A stretch of 64,000 nt of DNA from Cylindrotheca closterium (taxonomy: Eukaryota; Bacillariophyta; Bacillariophyceae; Bacillariales; Bacillariaceae): contig CAKOGP040001335.1 of assembly GCA_933822405.4 (NCBI GenBank), forward strand, positions 372,001 through 436,000, in the 5' to 3' direction. Made by a program: the position numbers and the translations under genes. Shown here one piece after another: positions 48,664-58,712 of this stretch. Within the stretch, counting starts at the first letter, position 1, and every line of letters starts with the position of its first letter. The notes under the pieces are model-generated. The model made no database searches and had not been told where the DNA came from. It saw nothing but the letters and a program-made list of their open reading frames with translations.

Positions 48664-51168
48664 ATGATGAGACAACGATTAGCTAGCAACGCTCGTTTTT
48701 GGGTACCTTTGGTTACTCCGAAACGTTCTCGTGTGCTGAAGACGTGCCAGACCCTTACAAAATCATGTGCATCTGTGGGTTGTTATGGATCATCATCATT
48801 CAACTCGTCCTCAGCATCATCTCAATTGAATTTGCATTCGAGAGTATACTCTTCCTCTCCATTATGTCCACAATGGCCTGAACAAGAAGATGCAAGCCAT
48901 TCGTTCAGCGAGTTTCGAAACAACAAGTCACTCTCATCACAACAATGGCAGGATTTGGAAAAGGAAGTAATTCATACCCATGATCGGTTGGACCAAGATC
49001 TTTGCCAGTACACACTCCGAGAACTGTTGACAAAGCAGCAACAATTTCCACCAGTGACAGCTCCAGAAACTGGTCCTACTGGAATCTATACGTACCAGTT
49101 TCAGCAGGATCCAAATCGTCCGGAACGAATGGTGTATACCCGTCACACTGCCCTCGTCTTGGCTCAAGAAAACCAGGTGGATCAAGTAGTCCTGTACTTG
49201 GAACCCAGCGATCAAGTCCTTTCGATGTCTCTTTCTGTCGATGAATCCATGATTGCCTACTTAATAGTCAGAGGAGGAGAGGACCCATCGCCAAAGCTTT
49301 GCGTACGACATGTGGAATCTGGAAACGAGCAGGAGCTGCCAGTGGGAGAATTGGTGGCGGTGGAGTTTGGGCCCACTCTGTCGTCCTCAAGTACTAGCGA
49401 TAGTGGTTCCTCAGACTACAGTATCTATTTACTTGGTTCCGATGTGAAAGGTAGACCCGATCGAGTGTTGGTTTCCGCAATCAGCGTCAACAAAAAAGAA
49501 GGTTCCATCACCAGCACGGAACCAGCAACACTCTTGTATCAATCCAATGACCCTGCTGTCATGGTGGATGTACAACGAACGAAAGGGTGCCAATATGTCG
49601 CCATTCGGGCCATGACCAAGACGACTAGCGAAATATTTTTGACCAACGGAAGTTCTGTAGTTGCCAAGAATACTGCCGCTGAAGTAACATTCAACGACAG
49701 AGGTTTTCTGTCGTCCAATCTGATACCAGTCATTTCAAGAACAGAACACCTCCAATATCACTTGGATGTGAGTGACCAGGGTGATGTCTTTATTCTTGCG
49801 GGTGGAAATGATGGCGAATTTCGGTTGCTAGAAACCACTGTCGACGACCTTCCTTTGAAAGCCTACGAGCTTCCGAAGCATGAAATCTATACTGCTGCTT
49901 CTGATGATGACCATGCAATCTACGACATTGACCTCTTTCAAGATTATCTCGTGTCCTATCAACGCTCCAAAATTGACGGGTTACAAAGAATTCTGGTTCA
50001 CGATCGGCAAAATCCAGGACATGCCAAAATAATTGTACCACTGCCCATGATACCAGAGGAAGAATCGTCCATGTGCTACCAACTTTCGCCCGGTGGCAAC
50101 ATGCACTTTCGTTCTAACCAATTGTGTTTCAAGGTCGAGTCTCCAGTCAATGCTGGGGGTATCTATACCTTTGACTTTTCCACTCATGAATTGGAATGCA
50201 TTGGAGAGAGCAGCACCAGCTACGGCTTTGTGGAACGCAGTGAACGAGTCATGGTACCAAGTGAAGATGGAACCATGGTGCCATTAAGTTTGGTATACCG
50301 AGAAGGTAGCAATGGTAGTGTCAACAAAAATATGATGAACAATAAGGACGACAAGGACGATTCTTTATTTGGAAAGATTTTTGGTTCCCTTGGGGAAAAT
50401 GAAGGGCGACAGCAGCACTCCCCCACGAATATTATCTTGATGGCGTATGGATCCTACGGAGAACCAACGGATCTTGAATACAATCCTTGGCATGCCATGT
50501 TGGTCCAACGAGGCTATGTTCTGGCGTTTGCTCACACACGAGGAGGTGGCGATTTGGGTCGGGAGTGGTACGCCCAAGGTTGTCGCGAACACAAGGTCCG
50601 TTCCATTGAAGATTTGGAAGCCTGTGCCAACTATTTGCGCAGTCGATATCACCATGGGCAAACTTTGGGGAGCGATCACGGAAAGCTCACAGCCGTCACC
50701 TATTCGGCTGGTGGGGTTTTGGTTGGTGCCGTCATGAACCGATACCCCGACCTCTTGGACAATGTCATAATGACGAACCCCTTTCTGGATGTATACCAAA
50801 CACTAAAGAACCCAGACTTACATCTTACTCAACATGAATGGGATGAGTTTGGTTCTCCGCTTGAGAGCAAAGAGTCCGCTGCCTTGATCCAATCGTACTG
50901 TCCCATTTCCAATTTGTCATTCATGTCTGATTGTCCCAAGACTCTGGTGATTGGTACGATTGACGATGAAAATGTACCCTTTTGGAACGCTGTGATTTAT
51001 GCCAAGAAATTGCGAGAATGTATCCAAGACAAGGATAAAGTCCATCTACACTTGGAATCTGTCGGTGGGCACCATTTGGGAGAGAGACGTATCCATGTTT
51101 CGGCACTGGAAATGGCCTTTATCATTCAACAATGCGAGGGCGTTGAAGAGGATGCCGAGCTCTGGTGA
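48664..51168 (+). CDS. S9 family serine peptidase, oligopeptidase B type, probably organellar
   Basis: 834 residues from ATG 48664 (MMRQRLASNARFWVPLV). The N terminus is basic and amphipathic, like a mitochondrial or plastid presequence. A seven-blade propeller region (about residues 110-520) precedes the alpha/beta-hydrolase domain. The catalytic triad is visible: Ser681 in TYSAGGVL, Asp768 in DDENVPFW, and His803 in VGGHHLGE. TRGGGDLGREWYAQG is the S9A/oligopeptidase B signature region. The family cleaves short peptides after basic residues (OpB) or proline. The nucleophile elbow reads T-Y-S-A-G where G-x-S-x-G is usual, so its first Gly is replaced. A Lys/Asn/Asp-rich insert lies at about 555-585. 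Confidence 0.92.
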   Translation: MMRQRLASNARFWVPLVTPKRSRVLKTCQTLTKSCASVGCYGSSSFNSSSASSQLNLHSRVYSSSPLCPQWPEQEDASHSFSEFRNNKSLSSQQWQDLEKEVIHTHDRLDQDLCQYTLRELLTKQQQFPPVTAPETGPTGIYTYQFQQDPNRPERMVYTRHTALVLAQENQVDQVVLYLEPSDQVLSMSLSVDESMIAYLIVRGGEDPSPKLCVRHVESGNEQELPVGELVAVEFGPTLSSSSTSDSGSSDYSIYLLGSDVKGRPDRVLVSAISVNKKEGSITSTEPATLLYQSNDPAVMVDVQRTKGCQYVAIRAMTKTTSEIFLTNGSSVVAKNTAAEVTFNDRGFLSSNLIPVISRTEHLQYHLDVSDQGDVFILAGGNDGEFRLLETTVDDLPLKAYELPKHEIYTAASDDDHAIYDIDLFQDYLVSYQRSKIDGLQRILVHDRQNPGHAKIIVPLPMIPEEESSMCYQLSPGGNMHFRSNQLCFKVESPVNAGGIYTFDFSTHELECIGESSTSYGFVERSERVMVPSEDGTMVPLSLVYREGSNGSVNKNMMNNKDDKDDSLFGKIFGSLGENEGRQQHSPTNIILMAYGSYGEPTDLEYNPWHAMLVQRGYVLAFAHTRGGGDLGREWYAQGCREHKVRSIEDLEACANYLRSRYHHGQTLGSDHGKLTAVTYSAGGVLVGAVMNRYPDLLDNVIMTNPFLDVYQTLKNPDLHLTQHEWDEFGSPLESKESAALIQSYCPISNLSFMSDCPKTLVIGTIDDENVPFWNAVIYAKKLRECIQDKDKVHLHLESVGGHHLGERRIHVSALEMAFIIQQCEGVEEDAELW

Positions 51169-51642
51169 GAGAGTCAAAAATTGCCTTCGAAACTACCTCG
51201 TGAGCATATCCCCAGCTGGAATTCTCATCCAGCAAGGTTTCTTCTGCAATGGATTGATGTCCTCCTGTTCTGACGATGGTGGTCCCTCTGGCACCACTCC
51301 AGTGATTGCAGTTTAGCCAGTCTGGCCAGATATATCGACAAGGCTATCTGGTACGATGTCTCACTTTTAAAAGTCTCGGTGGCATTCCTACCGTAGACAT
51401 CCTCCAGCTCTTGGACAAACTGTCATCAATCGCACTCAGATTTTTTCTTTTTTGGTTGGAATGAAATTCGACCCATTCGAGTAAATATTACAAAGTCTGT
51501 CCTTTTGACCAAAAACATCGTCATCATTTTTATTTGAGGCGCACTCAACGAATTCACAGGCTGGCTTTTTTCAGGGTCACCATCACTATTAACCTTTATT
51601 ACCCTGCATTATAAAGCTCAATAACCTGCATCATACTCTAGC
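51169..51642. other. Intergenic
   Basis: 474 bases. No gene seen. The short frame running past the peptidase stop is a shadow of the coding region. Confidence 0.5.
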
Positions 51643-53010
51643 ATGGCGCAACCCCGTAAGCTAGTGAGGCCGCGGTCCAATAATAGAATATATCAACAAG
51701 AGACCAGCCATGCTGCTGTCGGAGGGGACGAACACGACAATGACAGTAAGAGTAAGAGTACGAGTAACAGCAACAGCAACAGCAACAGTACCCACCAACA
51801 TCACATCAAAAGTGGAAACCTTGATGTCGACGACAAAAAGGGCAAAAAACATGAATTTTTCTTTTCCAAACATGAAGACAAGGTGGATCGATGGCTGGAA
51901 ATACTCTTTCGAGCAATGAGGAATCGCCAATTGCAACGGAAAGTTTTGCTGCTAGCCATTGGAATCTTTTTGTTTTTGCAAATACGAATCACCATTATTC
52001 GGTATCGGCGAAGGCATCCAATACGGCGGGTCATGTATGCAGATCCAGATTTAACTCTAGAGCAGCAACAACAAGCGGCGGCAGCAATTGCTTCTTCTTC
52101 TTCGTCTTTTTCGCTATCATCCTGGTTACGAGGTTCTACTGCTGCCACGAAAGAAGAAGAGAAACTGAAACTCAAGAGACAAAACACCAAACCGGATGTA
52201 TGTTTCGTGACATCCAGTTACGCCAAAGATAATTCCAACATGGATAATTTGGTCCGTGTCACCAATGGTAGTCCCTATCTAAGGTTTTACATCTTTACCA
52301 ATCTGCAGGACTCGCAGTGGAACACACCTGGATGGGAGAAAATCATTACCAACTTTACCTACCGACGAAAAATTACGCATTCGAGGTATGGCAAATTCTT
52401 GGGCTGGAAGTATCCGCAACTACAGGAATGTCGGGCGGTAGTCTACATGGACTCGTGCATACGACCGACCCAACGGCAAAGCATTTGGCGGAAATTGGCT
52501 TCCAAGTTGGAATCCAACGAGGTGGGTCTGATGCAGAATCTCAATCCCAAGAACCGGAGTGGGATTTTTGGAGAATTCTTGGCCATTCAAAAGAGTCAAA
52601 AGGATATGACCACCAATATTGTCAACTCACTGCGATGGATGGTGAATCAGCCGGATTTTGATGAAAACATACCGATTTATTGGAACGAACAATTTGCCTA
52701 CTCCCCAAAGTCAAAAATCTATCAACGACTGTCACAAGACTTTTGGGATCGCTATTCCAAAGAAGAAGATTCTTGGAGAGATCAGCCTCTATGGGCCTTT
52801 ATGATGCATCGACACAACGTAACTCCGATGAGTTGGCCAGAAGAGGAGGTTCTGTGGGGTCGGAGTCGAGTGGATTATGGCCACAATGCGCATGAGTACT
52901 ACTCGGAAAATGACGTGCTGGCCGACTGGATCTATGCACCTGAAACGGAGCCGCCGATTGCTTCCGTCCTGGGAATGGAAAAAGACGCTAGTACCGAAGG
53001 CTTCTTTTAA
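51643..53010 (+). CDS. Type II membrane protein, putative glycosyltransferase (DUF616/TOD1-like)
   Basis: 455 residues. A basic, Ser/Asn-rich cytosolic N terminus (about 1-98, with an (NS)n run) is followed by one TM segment (KVLLLAIGIFLFLQIRITII, about 100-119), the type II topology of Golgi enzymes. After a stem with poly-Gln/Ala and Ser, residues about 185-430 form the lumenal domain. They include VCFVTSSYA, RFYIFTN, a KFLGWKYPQLQECRAVVYMD segment with a metal-type Asp, GLMQNLNP, and WRDQPLWAFMMHRHNVTP. This order (donor-site strand, D, then WxDQ near the end) resembles DUF616/TOD1-type glycosyltransferases. The donor and acceptor are unknown. Family assignment is tentative; membrane topology is clear. 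Confidence 0.7.
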   Translation: MAQPRKLVRPRSNNRIYQQETSHAAVGGDEHDNDSKSKSTSNSNSNSNSTHQHHIKSGNLDVDDKKGKKHEFFFSKHEDKVDRWLEILFRAMRNRQLQRKVLLLAIGIFLFLQIRITIIRYRRRHPIRRVMYADPDLTLEQQQQAAAAIASSSSSFSLSSWLRGSTAATKEEEKLKLKRQNTKPDVCFVTSSYAKDNSNMDNLVRVTNGSPYLRFYIFTNLQDSQWNTPGWEKIITNFTYRRKITHSRYGKFLGWKYPQLQECRAVVYMDSCIRPTQRQSIWRKLASKLESNEVGLMQNLNPKNRSGIFGEFLAIQKSQKDMTTNIVNSLRWMVNQPDFDENIPIYWNEQFAYSPKSKIYQRLSQDFWDRYSKEEDSWRDQPLWAFMMHRHNVTPMSWPEEEVLWGRSRVDYGHNAHEYYSENDVLADWIYAPETEPPIASVLGMEKDASTEGFF

Positions 53011-53220
53011 CTTTTAAGCCCACTATCATCATCATGATTATAATGATGCTACATTGTTGTATTCGAAATCAAGCAACGAAACGTTACAGTATCGATAGAA
53101 TCTGTCTATTGTTTGTTTGTTTTTCCCATAAAGAAAGAACAACCACTATTATGATACAGTTTCAATTCGTTCCAGCACTTGGTAATATATTATTGAAGAC
53201 AAATATTAATACAAGGGGTA

Positions 53221-55026
53221 TCATTTCTTTTCCTTTCTCAATATTGCAACAGCGCCGTTCACATCCTTGCCCCCTCCTTGTCGCAACACGCACTTCTGCC
53301 AAACGATAACATCAAAGCCGTGAGCTTTGGCAACATTCGATATGTAAGACTTGGAGTGTCCAAACCTTCCACTGGGCAGCAATTTCAAGCCACCATCATC
53401 CGATTTTGATTTAGTTTCATAGCTTTCCACTGTAAAGCCGACTAGACCACCCTTCATTAGTTTCTTGGCACTCTCTTCTAGGACTTGTCCAATGTCACCA
53501 ATGTAGATAAATACGTCAGACGCAAGAATCGCATCCACTGACTCATTTGCTTGGTTGGATAAGTATTCAGTTGCGTCAGCATTGGTCACTGTGACATATA
53601 CATCATGACCCTTATTGGTTTTCCGCGCTGTCGCAATGTCCACCATCCGTTGCGAGAGATCCACGCCATGAACCTCGGCGACTTCCGGTACTAGGTGGTG
53701 GGCAATCAATTCACCCAGCAATCCCGTACCGCATCCAAGATCTATTATCTTCATGGTCGGTCCTGAAGTAATATGGATACCAGCTTTCATCCAAGCTTTC
53801 TCCAGAGCTTCGTACACCAAAGTGTGACCTTGATACTGCAGGACATCGACCAGCTCTGATTCGAAGCGTGGGGAGTAGCCATCAAACAGATCACGCACGT
53901 AGTTTTGATCTAGATCCTTTACATTTGCGATTGCATCGTCTTCAAGACTTGCCAACTGAACGACTGCGTGCCCATCGTTTGGATTGAATTCTAAAGCTTT
54001 CAAAAAGTGGTTTTTGGCTTCGCCCAGCGATCCTCTCTTCTTTTCGATAATTCCCATATTGTTGTAAAGATCCACAACTTGGTTTCGCCCAGATTCCAAG
54101 GTAGCGTCGTCAAGATCCTCAAAGAATCGTTCGTTCGTAAATGGTCCAACGTGAGCCTCCACCTCTCGAAGATACTCCATCTGTTCGTCAGGTCCAACAT
54201 CTGCTTCCCTGGCGGCAGCTGACACAAGGATCGAAGTTTTTATATAACTTGCCAGAAAAGGGGCACAGTCGTTCAGATCACGATTGCATTGTCGATAGGC
54301 TTCTCGCGCCTTGAAGAGTGCAACTTCATACGACTTGAAGGCCAAAAGCGGCTCCTTCATTTTCCGCAGTGTGGCGCCCTTGTACTCGTCGACAATGGAT
54401 TCATTGGGACAATTGACACAAACATAGTCACAAAGGTACAATGCTTGTTGTAATTGATCATGGCTGCTGAATGATGGTTCTGTCTGAATGCTGCCGTCGG
54501 GTGCTATCGTCCTGGCTGTATCTTCCCTGCCTTCGAGCACGGAAGAAAGTATCATTGGCATCACCACTGCGAATGCGGCGATTGTGGATTCCGTGTCTAC
54601 CCCATCAAGATGCAATGCTTCAATGAATAGTTGAACAGCCGTGTCGGTATCTTGCAGAATCTCGTCGGCAATGGTAGCGGCTCGCACCAGTGCATCGAAT
54701 CGAACCTTGACTGGCGGCAGTCGGTCTTCAAGAGTCTCTTGGGATGGCCACCCAACCGTATAGTACAAGTCGATCACTTCGGTGACCAATTCATGATCCA
54801 ATTCGTCTTGTTCTACTATGATTTGCGAGTCTAGCAATTGTGCCAACGAGTATTGGACTTTGGGGAAATGAGGATCCACAGCTAGCTTTTCACGACATAT
54901 TCGGATGGCTTCTGCTATCTGGTCCCCATCTTGAAGATCTTGAGCCCATGCAAGAAAAGTTGAGAACAAAAGACAAAGGACGATCAGAAGGGATTGCCGT
55001 ATTGTGATCTTGGCGTCCATTTGCAT
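53221..55026 (-). CDS. Secretory TPR-methyltransferase fusion protein
   Basis: 601 residues from ATG 55026 (a second Met is two codons on). The N terminus has a signal peptide (ITIRQSLLIVLCLLFSTFLA, cleavage likely near 30), so it enters the secretory route. A helical TPR-like region covers about 35-390, clearest in NNMGIIEKKRGSLGEAKNHF and ALEFNPNDGHAVVQLASLED. A SAM methyltransferase domain follows from about 425: KIIDLGCGTGLLGELIAHHL (motif I), EVHGVDLSQRMVDIA (motif II), DAILASDVFIYIGDI and GGLVGFTVESYE. TPR-linked methyltransferases of this type occur in bacteria and algae with unknown substrates. No ER-retention signal is seen (C terminus ILRKEKK, a KKxx-like dibasic end but with no TM). 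Confidence 0.85.
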   Translation of the reverse strand: MQMDAKITIRQSLLIVLCLLFSTFLAWAQDLQDGDQIAEAIRICREKLAVDPHFPKVQYSLAQLLDSQIIVEQDELDHELVTEVIDLYYTVGWPSQETLEDRLPPVKVRFDALVRAATIADEILQDTDTAVQLFIEALHLDGVDTESTIAAFAVVMPMILSSVLEGREDTARTIAPDGSIQTEPSFSSHDQLQQALYLCDYVCVNCPNESIVDEYKGATLRKMKEPLLAFKSYEVALFKAREAYRQCNRDLNDCAPFLASYIKTSILVSAAAREADVGPDEQMEYLREVEAHVGPFTNERFFEDLDDATLESGRNQVVDLYNNMGIIEKKRGSLGEAKNHFLKALEFNPNDGHAVVQLASLEDDAIANVKDLDQNYVRDLFDGYSPRFESELVDVLQYQGHTLVYEALEKAWMKAGIHITSGPTMKIIDLGCGTGLLGELIAHHLVPEVAEVHGVDLSQRMVDIATARKTNKGHDVYVTVTNADATEYLSNQANESVDAILASDVFIYIGDIGQVLEESAKKLMKGGLVGFTVESYETKSKSDDGGLKLLPSGRFGHSKSYISNVAKAHGFDVIVWQKCVLRQGGGKDVNGAVAILRKEKK

Positions 55027-55588
55027 CTGGCATATGGCATGTGGCGTCGGGTAATGATGATGATGTTTGACATGACGGTAGATAATTTCAAATTGTTACG
55101 TGTAGTATTTTACGGTGTACTCGCATGAAGGTTGTGACGTCACTGAAATTCAATGGGGAACTGGAGAAATTTCTCTATTTTTGTACAGCACACGCTGCAA
55201 AACAGGAGCTACAGTAGTGTAAGGAATGAGCAATGGTTTTGTTTTTCCGGGCGTATATGTATACACACATGCATTTACTGCTTTGATTTACTGATTTTAT
55301 TATCATCGCTCACATTGTTTCCAACGCCAGCATGGATAATGTTCCTGCTGAGTGGACGATGGTGATCATCAAGCGAATGCAGGTGCCGGCGATTTGCTGT
55401 GACAAGTCGACTCCCTCTACGAAAAAATTAGTCACCCCCTCGTGTTATATTCACATGATATGAGTCAACACAAGCGGACGGCGATTGGTTATCCCAAGAT
55501 ACTTTGAGTGATGAGGATGGTGATTGAGAAGTCGATTTCTTCATCATGGAACATGCAATACCAAAAAAACTGACTGCCATTGGCGAAT
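55027..55588. other. Intergenic
   Basis: 562 bases, upstream of the TPR-methyltransferase and downstream of the HAD gene. No gene seen. Confidence 0.5.
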
Positions 55589-56383
55589 CTATATCTCTGT
55601 CCTGGAGGTCAAATAATCCCATAGTTTCGCATCCGTATAATCTTTGATGACCATGGAACATCCCGCTTCAAGTAGCGTCTTTTCATCCTGGCCTGACAAA
55701 ATGCCAATGACATAGGCCCCAGCAGCAACTCCTGCACGAGCGCCAGAGGGAGAGTCTTCAAATACAATGCATTGGGAACAATCCAGGTTCAAATGTTTAC
55801 AAGCTGTCAAGTAAGGGCAGGGATCTGGCTTTGGCTTTTCGCATTCATCTCCAATGATTAGAGTTTGAAAGAAGTCGTCATTATACTGAATCCCTCCAAT
55901 CATGGCCTCTGCATTCAATCGAGGTGCATTGGTCACGGCGGCCCTCGGCAACTTAATTTCTTCTATCCATGATCGTAGCTTATCCAACCCTGGCATTTTG
56001 CGTTCCATCATTTCCGAGGCCGCCAATTCTCGAAATCGCGCTTCTTTCATTTCGGACCATGTCACTCGTTGATCCGAAGACCAATCTGGGAAAAATTCCG
56101 CCATGATCAAGGCATTCTGTCGGCCAGCAATATGTTTTCGAAAGAAGGCTTCATCAATCGGTTGATCATTGTTGAATCCCTTTTCGTTTAGGAGTAATTC
56201 TTGAAAGACAATTAGATGGATCGGGTCCGAATGGATCAACGTGCCATCAATATCAAAGAGAATTCCAGCCAATGGTGCGGGGCAAGAAGAAGAAGAAGTT
56301 GATGATGACAGAGCTTCCGTTGAATTGTCTACTAATAAAGAGGCCACCATTGTGAGGAGGAGGGACGCAATTGGGGTTTTCAT
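55589..56383 (-). CDS. HAD-superfamily phosphatase (phosphoglycolate phosphatase/beta-PGM subgroup), secretory leader
   Basis: 264 residues from ATG 56383; the reading frame continues to 56743 but has no convincing upstream ATG. An N-terminal hydrophobic signal (MKTPIASLLLTMVASLLVDN) precedes the catalytic domain, so the enzyme is secreted, vacuolar or imported into the plastid. The residues after the signal (STEALSSS) lack the Phe expected of the diatom plastid ASAFAP motif. HAD motifs are complete: nucleophile GILFDIDGTLIHSD (about 39-52), motif II AAVTNAP, motif III Lys in CEKPKPDPCPY, and motif IV VFEDSPSGARAGVAAG. A four-helix cap lies between motifs I and II. The family dephosphorylates or isomerises small phosphate esters; the substrate is unknown. 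Confidence 0.9.
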   Translation of the reverse strand: MKTPIASLLLTMVASLLVDNSTEALSSSTSSSSCPAPLAGILFDIDGTLIHSDPIHLIVFQELLLNEKGFNNDQPIDEAFFRKHIAGRQNALIMAEFFPDWSSDQRVTWSEMKEARFRELAASEMMERKMPGLDKLRSWIEEIKLPRAAVTNAPRLNAEAMIGGIQYNDDFFQTLIIGDECEKPKPDPCPYLTACKHLNLDCSQCIVFEDSPSGARAGVAAGAYVIGILSGQDEKTLLEAGCSMVIKDYTDAKLWDYLTSRTEI

Positions 56384-56902
56384 TGAATTGTAAATCTGTC
56401 GACTGTTATTATTGCGCAAGAAAGTCAGACGACGGACAGAAAGCCAGACGACGAACGAGAAGAAAGTCAGGAAGACAGACAGGCATCCATTTTCCCCACT
56501 CCAGCTCAAAAATGACTTGGTCGATCGATTTCGGAGCGCGGAGGATGAGCAGGAACACAATTGACTACGTCGACTGAAGTAAATATCAACTTGAAACTGC
56601 TGACGTCGAGGTTCTCTCTTCCGATCTACGATTAGGAAGTTGTTACGTGGCGAAAGTACATCAGATGGTGGCGGTATAGCCACTCGGGAAAATGCAACCG
56701 AATTCTGGACAAGGCAAGCAGCTGGTTTGGGTGAATAATGCAAAATGAGTATTTTACTTGATGATACCGGTAGTTGGTAGTCGGAAATATAATGTTGGTA
56801 TCTTCTAATTAGTTCTTTATGGATTACAATTGCAATACTAGAGTAGTATGCTTCTATACTTCAGGTTGCCCTTGTGTATAGAAGATTGGTGTAAACTTCC
56901 AA
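56384..56902. other. Intergenic with TACCGGTA
   Basis: 519 bases. TACCGGTA is at 56763-56770. The frame open upstream of the HAD start is probably not coding. Confidence 0.5.
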
Positions 56903-57892
56903 TCATAGATTCACTCTCAGGGGTGCAGAGGCTCTCGCCTCCGGTGTCGGAAGAGGAGATGCAAAGCTAATGGGTTTCCTCGAGAACAGCTTCATGATGC
57001 ATTCGTTTGGTCTTCCGTTGCCGTCAATCACGCTAGGGTTTTGCGATGATTCCTTTGGTTGATTTGGCGCCAGACCCTTATAGTCCTTCTTGTTAATCGT
57101 GGAACCTGCTGCTGATGATAATCTTAGAATCTTGTCAATCGTTTCAGAGCCTTCCTTCTTTTGTTCCTTTTTCAGTGCTGTTTGAAGTTGCGATAGTACG
57201 CCGTCTTCCGATAGAAACCGACTCCATTTGGAACGATTGCGAGCCGAAATGTAATCAAACGGGATTCGCCCTTTGTTATCTTCAAACAGCACCAACTTGG
57301 GAGCGTGTTTCAGAATCAGCTGAACCGTGTTAAAGTTGGGGATGGCTGCCAAACACGCATTGTGCAAGGGTGATCGGCCAAACTTGTCTCGTACGTTAAG
57401 AGGAATCTCGACTTTTTCAATGAGAAACTGAGCCGAAGTAAGTCCCGATCGGCACACCAAATGAGTCAAGGTTTCTCCAAAGGAATTCCGTTGACGCCTC
57501 AGTTGCTCCATCTCAACGCCTTCTAACCCTGTGAAATCATTCGAACGCAGGGCTCGTAATATCGTGGCGGGTATTTGAGCCTCCCGGTATGGCTCAAAGT
57601 AAATGGCTTGTTCTAGCGACAAGTGACTAACTCTAGAGGGGATACCCTTGTTGCGCAAGGCTGCTGACAGGTATACTGCAGGGCTCATGGCCAGGGGTTC
57701 TGGTGATTGGGCTGCTTTCAGATGACACGGTTGTTCATAGCAGCAGCTGGCGGAAAGTTTTCGCTTTCTCGAACTGCCGATTTCGCATTCTGCAAAACTT
57801 GTCTTTCGTGGTTGATCTGCTCGAGATTGACGACTGCTACAATGATGTATTATTCCGATATTAGACCTTGTGCTGGTCTTGATCTCGTCCAT
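56903..57892 (-). CDS. Ankyrin-repeat protein, diatom type
   Basis: 329 residues from ATG 57892 (MDEIKTSTRS); the frame extends to 58006 without an ATG. After a disordered, basic N terminus, residues about 95-260 contain the block frequent in diatoms: PAVYLSAALRNKG, EPYREAQIPATILRALRSND, RRQRNSFGETLTHLVCRSG, then ankyrin repeats RDKFGRSPLHNACLAA and FEDNKGRIPFDYISARNRSK. The C terminus is low-complexity. These proteins are uncharacterised, presumably protein-interaction modules. No signal peptide or TM. A (GATT)n tract (about 57980-57997) lies 90 bases upstream of the start. Confidence 0.82.
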   Translation of the reverse strand: MDEIKTSTRSNIGIIHHCSSRQSRADQPRKTSFAECEIGSSRKRKLSASCCYEQPCHLKAAQSPEPLAMSPAVYLSAALRNKGIPSRVSHLSLEQAIYFEPYREAQIPATILRALRSNDFTGLEGVEMEQLRRQRNSFGETLTHLVCRSGLTSAQFLIEKVEIPLNVRDKFGRSPLHNACLAAIPNFNTVQLILKHAPKLVLFEDNKGRIPFDYISARNRSKWSRFLSEDGVLSQLQTALKKEQKKEGSETIDKILRLSSAAGSTINKKDYKGLAPNQPKESSQNPSVIDGNGRPNECIMKLFSRKPISFASPLPTPEARASAPLRVNL

Positions 57893-58480
57893 GGTAATAG
57901 TGCTGAGAATATTGCCAGTTGTGGGACAGAAGATGAGGATGTCTTCTGTTTTGGATGCTTTTTTGGTACTGTAATGTATTGATTGATTGATTGATTGTTT
58001 TGGCACAACCTCTATTTTTCTTCTTTTGTGTTGGCTCTGATTATAATAAAAGAGTTGTGGTTGTGAAAGAGAAAGGAAAACTCGGGCAATTTTTACTGGT
58101 AGTTATTTATTAGTAGCGTTGAGTGCCACCGATGTACTGCATGTTTGGACAACCACGTCATGAGAAATAATCGAGGATTCATTTTCTACTTAACGATACG
58201 ACACTGACGAACTGTCAACTCACTTATGCCCAATTTTGTTTCGCTAAATTCACTTCCAACGAATTCTTCCTGGTTCGTCGGCAACGTGTTGAAGCACCCC
58301 ACTGACTCAATTACATCGGTCAATTTGCGAATTTACCCAATGACAAGCTGGACCCTCCGCAACTCGTCCGTCCTTCGTCGTTTTAAGGGGGATTTTGCGT
58401 ATTGAATTTACGGGGAGCGAATACATCATTCTTTAGGGGGAGTTGTTTAAAAGGGGGCATTACAGTTTTCCGAAAAATAT
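57893..58480. other. Intergenic before the minisatellite
   Basis: Contains (GATT)n at about 57980-57997 and several G-rich patches (AAGGGGGATTTT, TTAGGGGGAG, AAAGGGGGC) at 58385-58460. The patches are spaced 40-60 bases apart just before the repeat array. No gene is seen. Confidence 0.5.
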
Positions 58481-58712
58481 TTTGTCGTGTTTCAAATTGA
58501 TTTGTCGTGTTTCATTCGAGTTTGTCGTCTTTCGAATTGGTTTGTCGTCTTTCGAAATTTCTTGTCGTCTTTCGAAAAATCTTGTCGTCTTTCGAAAAAT
58601 CTTGTCGTCTTTCAAAAAATCTTGTCGTCTTTCGAAATTTCTTGTCGTCTTTCGAAATTTCTTGTCGTCTTTCAAAAAATCTTGTCGTCTTTCGAAAAAT
58701 CTTGTCGTCTTT
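58481..58712. repeat. 20-bp minisatellite array A
   Basis: Eleven full 20-bp units plus a partial one, consensus CTTGTCGTCTTTCGAAAAAT, in perfect phase from 58481. Variation is confined to the last six bases and the CGTCTTT/CGTGTTT position. Twenty is not a multiple of three and no unit holds a stop, so several frames are open on both strands. These are by-products, not genes. Confidence 0.97.
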
